Below are positions 10,225 through 19,072 of a stretch of DNA of 64,000 nt, piece after piece. The stretch comes from Mycobacterium genavense ATCC 51234. GTDB taxonomy: Bacteria > Actinomycetota > Actinomycetes > Mycobacteriales > Mycobacteriaceae. The position numbers and the translations under genes are program-made. Location: positions 62,001 through 126,000 of the forward strand of contig NZ_JAGZ01000010.1 of assembly GCF_000526915.1 (NCBI RefSeq), given 5' to 3'. Position 1 is the stretch's first letter. Each line of letters starts with the position of its first letter. The notes under the pieces were generated by a model that worked only from the letters and a program-made list of their open reading frames with translations, was not told where the DNA came from and searched no databases.

Positions 10225-11235
10225 TTATCTGTGCTGGGGGTGCGGCGCGTTTTCGATGAGATTACGCGCCCAGTTCAACGTCCAATCCGTGGACGTGGCC
10301 CCGTCCAGATTCCAGAACTGCGGGGTGGCGTACATGGCGTGGACGGGTTGGCCCGCCCCGCCGGCCAACGTGTTGAGGGTGTTCGGCAGGTTCGCGATGC
10401 TGAACGCCTCGTCCGGGGCGGCGCAGATCAGATCCCCGGCCGCGCAGATCTCGTTGGTTTTGCTGTTGAGGTCGCCGAAGCCGCCGGGCCGGGGGCCGGT
10501 CATGGTCAACCCGAGCCCGGACAACATCGGCACCTCGTGCAGGGTGACCTCCGCGCCCTGCCCCGGTGGGTTGGGGCCGACGTCGTTGCCCACGCCCGGC
10601 TGGCGGCGACCGTCGGCGATCAGCGTCACGCCCAGCACCAGGTCGTCGTCGACGGGACCGCGGCCGTTGCCGATGTCGCTGGCGATATCACCGGCGATCA
10701 CCGCTCCCTGCGAGAACCCGATCAGCACGTAACTGGTCAGCGGGCATTTGTTGGTCATGTCGGTCAGCGCTTGAACCGCCGCGCGGGTGCCCTCCGCCCG
10801 GCTGTCGTTGTACGACATCTGCTTGACGCCGCCGAGCGGATTGTTGAATTGAGCCGTGTAGGGGACGGTGTAGGTCTGCACCCGCGACGACGGGAACTGC
10901 TGGCTGATCGCCAGGGTGCCTTGGTGCAGCAACGCGTTCGGGAACTGCATCGGGTTGAGCGGATCGTCGGTCGGCGATGACTCCCAGGTGCCGGGGATGA
11001 CCATCATCTGCACGTCGGGGCAGGACGCGTCCTGCGCGGCCGGCCGGGGCTTGTGCGGATGCGTCGTCGTCGAGGACGGCGGCAGGATGCCCGGCGGCAC
11101 CGCGCTCGGCGGCGCTTCGGTGCTGCGCAGCATCGTCACCACGGCCACGATCACCAACAACACGACACCTGCCATGGAAAGCGCGGCCACCCAGGCCAGG
11201 ATTCGGCGACGCTTGCGCTGGGCGTTGGTGGTCAT
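10225..11235 (-). CDS. Rv3802c-like cutinase-family lipase/thioesterase, membrane anchored
   Basis: This is an envelope alpha/beta-hydrolase of the cutinase family; the M. tuberculosis homologue is an essential phospholipase/thioesterase linked to mycolate metabolism. The 336-residue protein begins with a basic stretch and a signal-anchor helix (about 13-35), followed by a Pro/Ser/Thr-rich linker. The nucleophile is Ser175 in GFSQGAV. An Asp in the AAGDLICAAPDEAF segment and the His of HAMYATP supply the rest of a triad. Paired cysteines (CPD, CPL, ICA, ICA) fit an exported fold. It starts at ATG 11235 after GGGAGA. It sits between the antigen 85 genes and fadD32 on the same strand, consistent with work on mycolates outside the membrane. 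Confidence 0.93.
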   Translation of the reverse strand: MTTNAQRKRRRILAWVAALSMAGVVLLVIVAVVTMLRSTEAPPSAVPPGILPPSSTTTHPHKPRPAAQDASCPDVQMMVIPGTWESSPTDDPLNPMQFPNALLHQGTLAISQQFPSSRVQTYTVPYTAQFNNPLGGVKQMSYNDSRAEGTRAAVQALTDMTNKCPLTSYVLIGFSQGAVIAGDIASDIGNGRGPVDDDLVLGVTLIADGRRQPGVGNDVGPNPPGQGAEVTLHEVPMLSGLGLTMTGPRPGGFGDLNSKTNEICAAGDLICAAPDEAFSIANLPNTLNTLAGGAGQPVHAMYATPQFWNLDGATSTDWTLNWARNLIENAPHPQHR

Positions 11236-11365
11236 GGTCTCCCGCTAGCAGAGTCGAGTGGTCGCAGCTTGTTGCCAGGCAAGCGAGCATCCCGCCCTCT
11301 GCTGCTCAATACACGGTACCGGCTCGGCGCGCGGTCGCCGTCCGCCCTGCCGGCGGGCCGCGTGG

Positions 11366-12249
11366 CTAGCGGATGGCTCCCACGATGTCGCCGGACATGG
11401 CGCCCAGCTGGCCCGACCACGAACCCCAGCCGTTGTCGCCGCCCGCCGGGAAGTCGAAGCGGCCGTTGTGCCCGCCGACGCTGCGGTACTGCTGGTAGAA
11501 CATCCGGCTGTTACCCATCGCCTCGCCGGCCTGCCCGATCATCGCGGCCGCGTCGCCACCCATGTTCGTCGGGCTCCACACCCACACCCAGGTGTTGTTC
11601 TGGGCCAGCAGCGCGGCGTGCACGTACGGGTCGTGCCACTTCCACCGGCCCAGCTGCGGGGCGCCCCACATGCCGTTGCCGTCCACGCCGCCGAATTGCT
11701 GCAGGCCGGCCAGGATCGCACCGTTCGTGGTGGTGTTCGACGGGTAGAGGAACCCGGACAGCGAGCCGGCGAAGCCGGAAGGCGGCCAGCGCCATCGCGG
11801 CCACGCCGCCCTGGGAAGCGCCCACGGCGGCGTGGCCGCCCGGTGCGAGTCCCTTGTTGGCGGCCAGCCAGTCGAGCAGCTCGCTGGACAGGTAAGGTGT
11901 CCCACTGCTTGCTGCCGTCCTGCTCCCAGTTGGTGTACATGCTCCAGGCGCCACCGGCGGGGGCGACCACGGAGATGCCCTTGTCGCCCAGCGCGCCCAT
12001 CGCGTTGCCCGCGGTCACCCAGTTGCTGACGTCGGGGGCGGCGTTGAACGCGTCCAGCAGATACACCGCGTGCGGACCGCCGCCCTGGAAGGCGACCGGG
12101 ATGTCGCGGCCCATCGCGCCGGACGGCACCATCAGCGTCTCGTACGGCGCCGCTTTGGCCTTGCCCGTGATCTTCGCCGCCACACCGCCGAATGCGAGTG
12201 TCAGCGCGGCAACGCAGAGCACCCGCAAAAGCATCCGCACGCCACCCAT
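11366..12249 (-). pseudogene. fbpD: MPT51 (antigen 85-like, Rv3803c), frameshifted
   Basis: MPT51 is a secreted, non-catalytic antigen 85 relative that binds matrix or sugar ligands. The sequence starts at ATG 12249 with signal peptide MLLRVLCVAALTLAFGG and continues through PSGAMGRDIPVAFQGGG to SKQWDT in one frame. An extra base near 11893-11894 then shifts the frame: removing one T restores WDTYLSSELLDWLAANKGL. A second lesion near 11774-11786 removes about 14 bases of the expected AAFHPDRFGFAG segment and shifts again to FAGSLSGFLYPSN, which runs to the normal end GDIVGAIR (stop 11366-11368). Each fragment is well conserved, so the damage is recent or an assembly error. The neighbouring fbpA is intact. 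Confidence 0.88.
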
Positions 12250-12351
12250 GTCCGCCCTCCACCGTGTAGTCGCTGTGTTTGCACAGTAACCAGCGCCGGA
12301 GTCGGGCCGACCCGCAGGGTAGTGAAACAGGTCACACCTTGCAACGACTAA

Positions 12352-12377
12352 CGGCGGGAACCCGAAGGTTCCCGCCG
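12352..12377 (-). terminator. hairpin downstream of fbpA
   Basis: This is a perfect 11-bp stem (12352-12362 with 12367-12377, GGCGGGAACC core) around the tetraloop CGAA, 23 bases past the fbpA stop on the same strand. There is no strong U tract, which is common among mycobacterial terminators. It would separate fbpA transcripts from mpt51. Confidence 0.7.
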
Positions 12378-12399
12378 CCAATCGCGTGCTTAATCGGGT

Positions 12400-13434
12400 T
12401 TAGGTGCCCTGGCTCGGAGCCGGAGCGGCCGTGGCCGGGCCCGCGCCCGGGGTAGCGCCCAGCGTCGACTGCAGGTCGGGCAGCATCGCGTGCAGCTGCG
12501 GTCCCCAGTACCGCCAGTCGTGAGTGCCGTTGGCGTCGAAGTTCCACACCGCGTTGTGACCGCCGGCCGCGTTGTAGGCGTCCTGGAACTTCAGGTTGCT
12601 GGTCCGCACCAAGCCTTCCAGGAACTTGGCGGGCAGGTTGTCGCCGCCGAGGTCGGACGGCTTGCCGTTACCGCAGTACACCCAGATCCGGGTGTTGTTC
12701 GCGACCAGCTTGCCGACCTGCAGCGACGGGTCGTTGCGCTGCCACGCCGGGTCGCTGGACGGGCCCCACATGTCGTTGGACTTGTAGCCACCGGCGTCGC
12801 CCATGGCCAGGCCGATCAGCGACGGGCCCATCCCCTGCGACGGGTCCAGCAGCGCCGACAGCGAGCCGGCGTACGGGTACTGCTCGGGGTGGTAGGCGGC
12901 CAGGATCAGCGCCGACGAGCCGGCCATCGACAGACCGACGGCGGCGCTGCCGGTCGGCTTAACCTGCTTCTGGGCCGACAGGTACTGCGGCAGCTCGCTG
13001 GTCAGGAAGGTCTCCCACTTGTAGGTGGTGCAACCGGCCTTACCGCAGGCCGGGGCGTACCAGTCGGAGTAAAAGCTGGACTGGCCGCCGACCGGCATGA
13101 CAACCGAGATGCCGGACTGGTTGTACCACTCGAAGGCCGGGGTGTTGATGTCCCAGCCGTTGAAGTCGTCCTGCGCGCGCATGCCGTCAAGGAGGTACAG
13201 CGCCGGCGAGTTGGCGCCACCGCTCTGGAACTGAACCTTGATTTCACGGCCCATCGCGGCCGACGGAACCTGCAGGTACTCCACGGGTAAGCCGGGGCGT
13301 GAGAACGCCCCCGCGGTCGCCGGGCCCCCCACGACGCCGATCAGACCCGCGAGCAGAGCCGCACCTGCGGCACCCACCACGAGCCGACGTGGCATCCGAG
13401 CCACGGCGCCGCGAAACCTGTCAACAAGCGTCAT
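12400..13434 (-). CDS. fbpA: antigen 85A mycolyltransferase FbpA
   Basis: This secreted mycolyltransferase moves mycolates between trehalose monomycolate molecules and onto arabinogalactan, and binds fibronectin. The 344-residue precursor starts at ATG 13434 after GAGGAAG and has a twin-arginine-like leader (RRLVVGAAGAALLAG) ending near ATAGAFSRPG, where the mature antigen begins at FSRPGLPVEYLQVPS. The nucleophile Ser is in GLSMAGS; Glu and His complete the triad (family E230 and H262; His is in AAGGHNAVW). The conserved Cys pair PACGKAGC is present. The tail is Pro/Ala rich. It is followed by a hairpin and by the broken mpt51. Confidence 0.97.
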   Translation of the reverse strand: MTLVDRFRGAVARMPRRLVVGAAGAALLAGLIGVVGGPATAGAFSRPGLPVEYLQVPSAAMGREIKVQFQSGGANSPALYLLDGMRAQDDFNGWDINTPAFEWYNQSGISVVMPVGGQSSFYSDWYAPACGKAGCTTYKWETFLTSELPQYLSAQKQVKPTGSAAVGLSMAGSSALILAAYHPEQYPYAGSLSALLDPSQGMGPSLIGLAMGDAGGYKSNDMWGPSSDPAWQRNDPSLQVGKLVANNTRIWVYCGNGKPSDLGGDNLPAKFLEGLVRTSNLKFQDAYNAAGGHNAVWNFDANGTHDWRYWGPQLHAMLPDLQSTLGATPGAGPATAAPAPSQGT

Positions 13435-13761
13435 TCTTGCTTCCTCATCCTTTCGGCGCATCCTGCTACCAGGGCGCATCGTTGATTGGGGTCGTACTGG
13501 CCTACGCGTAGGCGCAGCAGTGCTCGTGTAGTCAACCACACGAACCCGAACGGGCTCGCATCGAGGACGCTCCGCAAACCCTCGCCGGGCCGTGATTTCC
13601 CGGGGTTTTCGCGCCGGTCCCGACACCTGATGGCGGCATTTCCGCATGTGCCGAGCGGTGCGCGCCCACTGGTGACGCAGCAGATGTGAATTTGCTGTAC
13701 GTATCGCCGGCGGACGGGATTGTGATGGTTTCGCGATGTGTGGCATTTATCTACGCAATAT
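13435..13761. promoter_or_regulatory. fbpA upstream region with a 14-bp palindrome
   Basis: This is a 327-base gap between the aftB stop and the fbpA start. I see no gene. At 13500-13513, 66 bases upstream of the fbpA ATG, is a perfect palindrome GCCTACGCGTAGGC, a likely protein-binding site or symmetric hairpin. The rest is unremarkable GC-rich sequence that becomes more AT-rich towards 13680-13760. Confidence 0.5.
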
Positions 13762-15654
13762 TCACTCGCGGGGCGGCGGCGGGCCGGGTTCGGGCACCGG
13801 CAGCCCACACCTGGCGAGTTCGTACAGCGGGACCCGGTCGATCCGGTACGCGGTGAACTCGAAGGAGTGCAAGAAGTTTGAGACGAACCGGTGCGGCGAC
13901 ATCGGGGCGCGCACCGACGCCAGCACCGCCTTGGTTTCCGGACACTGCAGGGCTGCCACCGCCTGGGCAACCCAATTCGCGTCCAGATAGCCCGGGATGC
14001 CCGGGTACACCTTCACCCACGGGCCGTCGGCGATCACCCAGTCCGAGAACAGGTTTTTGTCATGCCCGATCCGGCCGTGCGCCAGGCGCTGGGTGTGTTG
14101 GGCGAGCGGGTTCGCCAGCCCGATTTGGTCGATCACCCGCACGTCGAGCCCGACGTTCATGCTCAGCATGCCCAGGTTCGTGAAAAACACTGCGTGCTGC
14201 GGCTTTTGCGGCGGTTTGCTGTCGGGGGGGCTGCCCGGGGCCGGCGGCGGCTGCTGCGCCTGCGGCACGATGTCCCACTGGATGTAGTTGCCCGACGGCA
14301 GCAACAACGCCCCGTCCGGCGTGTTGTCCAACGCCGCCAGCACCGCCGCCATCCTCGGGTAATCGAGGTAATCCGCGACGGTCAGCGGATGCGCGTGGCC
14401 GGTCGCCTGGGCGTAGAAGCGCCGCTCGTCGACGATGCCGCTGTAGGTGACGTGGGTGGCCTCGTAACCCATCCCCGAAGAGTTTGCTGCCCACAGCGAC
14501 CAGGCCGCGATTCCGAGCCACAGCAGGCCGGCCGCACCGGCCAGCCAGTAGCCCGTTTCACGCGAGTAGTCCTGCCCGTCGGGGATTAGCACGGGGATCA
14601 CGGCGACCGGGGCCAGCAAACAAAAAAGCGGTGGCAGCAGCACCCGCGCGTGCATGAAATCGCCGCCCTGCCGGGTCCAGTAGAGGGCCTGCAGCACCCC
14701 GCTCACCAGGACGAAGGCCACCGCCGCCGGCGGGCTCTGCACGGCGCGCGCCACCCGCCCGTAGTTGGGCGCGAGCATCGGGCGCAGAAACGACGGCCGG
14801 CGCCGCGCCAGCATCAGCAGCACCCCCAGCGGCACCAGCAGCAGCACCGGCAGCCACACCGCATAGGGCGAGACGAAGTTCGACAGGTAGATCATGCCCT
14901 GGGACCACTTGTCACCGGCGGCGTCCTTGGCCAGTGCCGTCCCCGGCACCAGCAGGCCGTAGTAGCCCATCCGGAAGATTTGATACGCCACCGGAAGCAG
15001 CCCGCCGGCCACCACGATCAGCACCCGCCGACGCCACGTCCGGGCCGCGATCAGCATCATGATCAGCGCCAGTCCGCCCATCAGCGCGAGCTCGGGACGC
15101 ACCAACACACTGAACCCCGCAACGAAGGCCAGCAGCCCGAGGAACACGTCGTTGTCGGGCCGGTTGCGCAGCGGCTGCGACCAGCGAACCATCATCCACC
15201 ACAGCAACCCCAGATAGGCCAGCGTCAGCCCGTTCTCCAGGCCCGAGGTGGCGAAGTCCCGCGCCGGGGGCAGCGCGACGTAGACCAGCGCGCCGGCCGG
15301 CAGCATGATCGCCCGCCGTCCCCGCAGGCTGGGGGCATAGAGCCGACCCGCGCCGAGCATCAGCAGCACCACCCCCGACACGGACAGCACCAGCGCCAGC
15401 GTCAGCGCCACGTACTCGATGCGCAGCGGCCCGCCGATCCAGCTTCCGAGGTACATCAGGTAGGTCCACGCCGTGGAGGTGTTCGCCTCGACCCGCTCGC
15501 CCTGGTTGAACACCGGGCCGTTGCCGGCCAGCAGGTTGCGCACCGTGCGCAGCACGATCAGTCCGTCGTCGGCGATCCAGCGCCGCTGCCATGCTCCCCA
15601 ACCGAAGAGTCCGGCGATCAGCGCCGCGCACACCCACAGGCTGATCCGAACCAC
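13762..15654 (-). CDS. aftB: terminal beta-(1-2)-arabinofuranosyltransferase AftB
   Basis: AftB is a GT-C enzyme that caps arabinan chains with beta-1,2 arabinose from decaprenyl-phosphoryl arabinose, making the sites where mycolates attach. The 630-residue protein has about ten membrane helices in its N-terminal two thirds and a periplasmic C-terminal domain. The GT-C loop motif WIADDGLIVLRTVRNLL follows the first helix. I chose GTG 15654 (start VVRISLW) because homologues begin there and have about 627 residues. The frame is open to 15774, but that start would overlap ubiA. The C-terminus ends PGPPPPRE as in homologues. It lies directly downstream of ubiA, which makes its donor. Confidence 0.93.
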   Translation of the reverse strand: MVRISLWVCAALIAGLFGWGAWQRRWIADDGLIVLRTVRNLLAGNGPVFNQGERVEANTSTAWTYLMYLGSWIGGPLRIEYVALTLALVLSVSGVVLLMLGAGRLYAPSLRGRRAIMLPAGALVYVALPPARDFATSGLENGLTLAYLGLLWWMMVRWSQPLRNRPDNDVFLGLLAFVAGFSVLVRPELALMGGLALIMMLIAARTWRRRVLIVVAGGLLPVAYQIFRMGYYGLLVPGTALAKDAAGDKWSQGMIYLSNFVSPYAVWLPVLLLVPLGVLLMLARRRPSFLRPMLAPNYGRVARAVQSPPAAVAFVLVSGVLQALYWTRQGGDFMHARVLLPPLFCLLAPVAVIPVLIPDGQDYSRETGYWLAGAAGLLWLGIAAWSLWAANSSGMGYEATHVTYSGIVDERRFYAQATGHAHPLTVADYLDYPRMAAVLAALDNTPDGALLLPSGNYIQWDIVPQAQQPPPAPGSPPDSKPPQKPQHAVFFTNLGMLSMNVGLDVRVIDQIGLANPLAQHTQRLAHGRIGHDKNLFSDWVIADGPWVKVYPGIPGYLDANWVAQAVAALQCPETKAVLASVRAPMSPHRFVSNFLHSFEFTAYRIDRVPLYELARCGLPVPEPGPPPPRE

Positions 15655-15751
15655 GGGGTCGTACGGGAACGGCGGCCGGACACCCCGACCAACCCTGGCC
15701 CGACCGCGCAGCACAGTGCCGTTGAAGCGCTTCAGCGCCTCCACCCCCGGG

Positions 15752-16672
15752 CTAGCCGAAGGCAACGGCGGCACCTACTGTTGCGATCCACGCCAGGAAC
15801 AGCAGCTGCAACACCCGGTCCCGCAGCGCAATGTCTTCGGGCTCGCCGGCCAGCCCGCCGTCGATGTCGACCGCATAGCGCAGGATCGCGATCGTGAACG
15901 GGACCATCGAGACCGCGAACCAGGAACCCGAGTAGCGGTCCCGCTCGAATGCCCACATCCCGTAGCACAACACCACCGACGTCGCCGACAGCGTCCAGAC
16001 GAATCGCAGATAGGTGCTGGTGTAGCTCTCCAGCGATTTGCGGATCGCTGCTCCGGTGCGCTCGGCCAGCTGCAGCTCGGCGTAGCGCTTGCCGGCGACC
16101 ATGAACAGCGACGCGAATGCCGCGGTCAGCAAGAACCATTGGGACAGCGGGATGTCGGTGGCCGCACCGCCGGCGATCGCCCGCAGCAGATACGCCGACG
16201 ACACGATGCAGATGTCCATCACCGCTTGGTGTTTCAGGCCGAAGCAGTAGGCCAGCTGCATGGCGAGGTAGACGCCCATCACCACCGCGAGATTGGGAGT
16301 CAGCCACCAGGAAATCCCGAGCGAGGCCGCACCCAGCACCACGGCCAGCGCATAGGCCAGCCATTCGGGCACCACGCCGGCCGCGATCGGCCGGAACCGC
16401 TTGGTGGGGTGCTCTCGGTCGGCGTCCACGTCGCGCACGTCGTTGATCAGGTAGATCGCCGAGGCGGCCAGGCAGAAGACCACGAAGGCCACTCCGACCT
16501 TGGTCGCCACCTCGGCGTAGTCGTAGCGGACGCCGCGGCCGGCCGCCGCCACCGGGGCGGCCACCACCAACACGTTCTTCACCCATTGCCGCGGGCGCAC
16601 GGCCTTGATGACCCCGGTGATCAGGTTCCCCGGGGGTCGCCCGGTCACCACCTCTTCGCTCATTTCGGTCAC
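15752..16672 (-). CDS. ubiA: decaprenyl-phosphate phosphoribosyltransferase UbiA
   Basis: This is an intramembrane UbiA-family transferase that joins PRPP to decaprenyl phosphate, the committed step to the arabinose donor for arabinogalactan and lipoarabinomannan. The 306-residue protein has about nine membrane helices. The first Asp-rich motif is NDVRDVDAD and the second region is AVDIDGGLAGEPED. It starts at GTG 16672, two bases from the preceding stop and behind AGGTAGG; ATG 16663 (MSEEVV), where M. tuberculosis begins, is the alternative. It is followed on the same strand by aftB. Confidence 0.95.
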   Translation of the reverse strand: MTEMSEEVVTGRPPGNLITGVIKAVRPRQWVKNVLVVAAPVAAAGRGVRYDYAEVATKVGVAFVVFCLAASAIYLINDVRDVDADREHPTKRFRPIAAGVVPEWLAYALAVVLGAASLGISWWLTPNLAVVMGVYLAMQLAYCFGLKHQAVMDICIVSSAYLLRAIAGGAATDIPLSQWFLLTAAFASLFMVAGKRYAELQLAERTGAAIRKSLESYTSTYLRFVWTLSATSVVLCYGMWAFERDRYSGSWFAVSMVPFTIAILRYAVDIDGGLAGEPEDIALRDRVLQLLFLAWIATVGAAVAFG

Positions 16673-16674
16673 AC

Positions 16675-17193
16675 CTACCTCGACTTCCTATCGAGCCAGA
16701 GTGCAAGGCGCGCGACGGCGGCGCCGAGCGCCACGCCGAAAGCGACGTCGCTGGGATAGTGCACGCCCAGCAGTATCCGCGACAGCGCCATCGGCGGAAC
16801 CAGCACCACCGGCAGCGGCAGCCCGGTGGCCCGGCCCATCAGCACGGCCGCGGCCGTCGTGGAGGTGGCGTGCGCCGACGGGAAACTCAACTCGCTGGGG
16901 GTGCCGACGTTGACCCGCACGGCCGGGTCGTGCGGGCGCCTGCGACGCACCACCCGCTTGATCAGCACGGCGGCCGCGTGCGCGGCGAACATGCCGGCGG
17001 CGGCCACCAGCCATTCCCGGCGGCGGCGCTCCCACAACAGGGCGCCCAGCAGTTCGACGATCAGCCAACCGACGCTGTGCTCCCCGAAGTGCGACATGCC
17101 GCGCGCGGTCGCCAACACCCCGGGACGGTCGGCCAGGGCCGACTGCACGGCAACCATCGCGGCCACTTCGCCGCGCGGCGCCACTTCAGGCAT
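16675..17193 (-). CDS. PAP2-family decaprenyl-phosphoryl-sugar phosphatase (Rv3807c-like)
   Basis: This membrane phosphatase is thought to dephosphorylate decaprenylphosphoryl-5-phosphoribose, the UbiA product, which fits its place between ubiA and glfT2. The 172-residue protein has the three PAP2 signatures: KRVVRRRRPHDP, PSAHATSTT and SRILLGVHYPSD, with catalytic His residues in the second and third. About four to five membrane helices are visible. ATG 17193 overlaps the glfT2 stop by 8 bases, with GGAAGC upstream; a TTG at 17208 is less likely. Confidence 0.93.
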   Translation of the reverse strand: MPEVAPRGEVAAMVAVQSALADRPGVLATARGMSHFGEHSVGWLIVELLGALLWERRRREWLVAAAGMFAAHAAAVLIKRVVRRRRPHDPAVRVNVGTPSELSFPSAHATSTTAAAVLMGRATGLPLPVVLVPPMALSRILLGVHYPSDVAFGVALGAAVARLALWLDRKSR

Positions 17194-19072
17194 GGCTTGC
17201 TTCCGCAAGCAGCACCGTTTCCCACTTCTGCTTGCTGGACAGCACCGGCAGCGCGCCGCGGTACACCCGGCGCATCTCGTCGAACCGGCTCAACAACTGC
17301 CGCTGGCGGCGCAGCGATCCCAGCAGCAAGCGGAACATCTTGCGCCGGTCGCGCTGCCGGTAGACCACGCCGCACCCGTCGGCCGTGGTGACGGTGACAC
17401 CGTCGACGGTGCACAGCCGGAACCAGCGCGCGTCCTGGGTCGGCACGTTGAACTCCGGACGTTGACGGCTTTCCGGGTCAGCGGTCTTGAGGTTGTGCAA
17501 GATCCCGCGAGCCAGCCGGTAGCTGATGGACACCGGGTTCACCGGCGGCTTCATCGCCTTCGTCTTGTGTTGCGGCGCAGGCAATTCGCTCGCCGCGGGC
17601 AGCACGACGGCATCCGGGTAGTCCTTGCGCAACCGATGCACTTCCGGCAGCCCGGATTCCAGGATCGAGAAGATGTGCTCCGGACCGGCCAGGAAGTCGT
17701 CGATGGCCCTGTTCTGAATCGCTACCGTCGAATATTCAAGGCAGGCAAGGTGTTTCAGCGTTGCTTTGAGATGACTGCGGACCAGGCCGGTGACGTCTCC
17801 GTCCCAGTGCAGCGCGGCGACCACCAGCCGGTTGCGCAGGTGGAAGTAGGCCTGCCAGTCGATCGCATCGTCCTTGTCGCTCCACGCCATATGCCAGATC
17901 GCGGCGCCGGGCAGCGTGACCGTCGGGTAGCCGTGCTCGCCGGCGCGCAGGCCGTACTCGGCGTCGTCCCACTTGATGAACAGCGGCAGCGGCTGGCCCA
18001 GCTCCTCGGCGACCTGGCGCGGGATCATGCACGTCCACCAACCGTTGAAGTCGACGTCGATGCGACGGTGCAGCAGCGCGCTGCGATCGTTTTTGTCGTT
18101 CAACGGGAATTGGGCGAAGTCGTGGTCGTATTCGGCGTGCGGCGCGGCGGTCCACATGAAGTTCGACTGGTTGACGACCTCGCCCATGATGTGCAGGTGC
18201 GACGGCTCCTGGAAATTGAGCATCTGACCGCCGATCAGCGTCGGCTTCTTGGCGAAGCGGCTCATCGCCAGCACCCGCAGGATGGTGTCCGGCTCGATGC
18301 GGATGTCGTCATCCATGAACAAAATCTGTTGGCAGTCAGTGTTTTTCAGTGCCTCGTACATCACCCGGCTGTAACCGCCGGAACCGCCGAGGTTGGGCTG
18401 GTCGTGGATGGAGAGCCGATTGCCCAGGCCGGCGGCCGCCATCGGGAAGTCCGGGTGGTCGCGCACCTTCCGGGTGCCTTGGTCCGGGACGATCACCGCA
18501 CCGATTACCTTGTCCACCAACGGATCTGCGGTGAGATCGACCAATGCGTTGACGCAGTCGGCGGGCCGGTTGAACGTCGGGATACCGACGGCGATGTTGG
18601 CCGTGCCCGGGGCGGGCTCGGTTGCGTACCAGCCACCGCTGAGCAGGTTCACGGCGGTGTCGGTGGTGATGTCGAACCAGATCCAGCCGCCGTCTTCGAA
18701 CGACTTGAGCGGCACCTCGATCTCGACGACGGCCGGCTGCTCGTTGGTGCCGACGAATTGACGGCCCTCCACCGAGATCCGCACGCCGGTGGCCTTGGTC
18801 CGGTACAGGTCGACGCGCCCGGTTCCGGTGAGCTCGACGCGCAGCACCACCGAGGTGCAGATCGACCAGCGGCGCCAATAGCTGGCCGGGAAGGCATTGA
18901 AGTACGTGGCGAAGGAGACCTCGGACTCCTTGCCGATGTCCAGCGACGTGCGACTGGTGGCGTGCGCCCGCCGGGCGTTGGTGGTCGACTCCTCGAAGTA
19001 GAGCTTGCGCACGTCCAGCGGTTCCCCCGGACGCGGCAAGATGATGCGGGACAGCAAGCTCACGGCGGTCAT
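17186..19072 (-). CDS. glfT2: galactofuranosyltransferase GlfT2
   Basis: GlfT2 is the processive GT-A enzyme that builds most of the galactan backbone, alternating beta-1,5 and beta-1,6 galactofuranose from UDP-Galf on a lipid carrier at the inner membrane face. The 628-residue protein has the metal-binding DDD motif FMDDDIRIEP, the catalytic WDDAEYGLR segment and the GAAIWHMAW His region. An N-terminal beta-sandwich and a C-terminal helical domain flank the GT-A core. It starts at ATG 19072, overlapping the glf stop as ATGA, so glf (UDP-Galf supply) and glfT2 are translationally coupled. Confidence 0.97.
   Translation of the reverse strand: MTAVSLLSRIILPRPGEPLDVRKLYFEESTTNARRAHATSRTSLDIGKESEVSFATYFNAFPASYWRRWSICTSVVLRVELTGTGRVDLYRTKATGVRISVEGRQFVGTNEQPAVVEIEVPLKSFEDGGWIWFDITTDTAVNLLSGGWYATEPAPGTANIAVGIPTFNRPADCVNALVDLTADPLVDKVIGAVIVPDQGTRKVRDHPDFPMAAAGLGNRLSIHDQPNLGGSGGYSRVMYEALKNTDCQQILFMDDDIRIEPDTILRVLAMSRFAKKPTLIGGQMLNFQEPSHLHIMGEVVNQSNFMWTAAPHAEYDHDFAQFPLNDKNDRSALLHRRIDVDFNGWWTCMIPRQVAEELGQPLPLFIKWDDAEYGLRAGEHGYPTVTLPGAAIWHMAWSDKDDAIDWQAYFHLRNRLVVAALHWDGDVTGLVRSHLKATLKHLACLEYSTVAIQNRAIDDFLAGPEHIFSILESGLPEVHRLRKDYPDAVVLPAASELPAPQHKTKAMKPPVNPVSISYRLARGILHNLKTADPESRQRPEFNVPTQDARWFRLCTVDGVTVTTADGCGVVYRQRDRRKMFRLLLGSLRRQRQLLSRFDEMRRVYRGALPVLSSKQKWETVLLAEASHA

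Noticed and set aside
15655..15774. Longer aftB start
   Set aside because: The extra 40 residues are not like homologues and overlap the end of ubiA.
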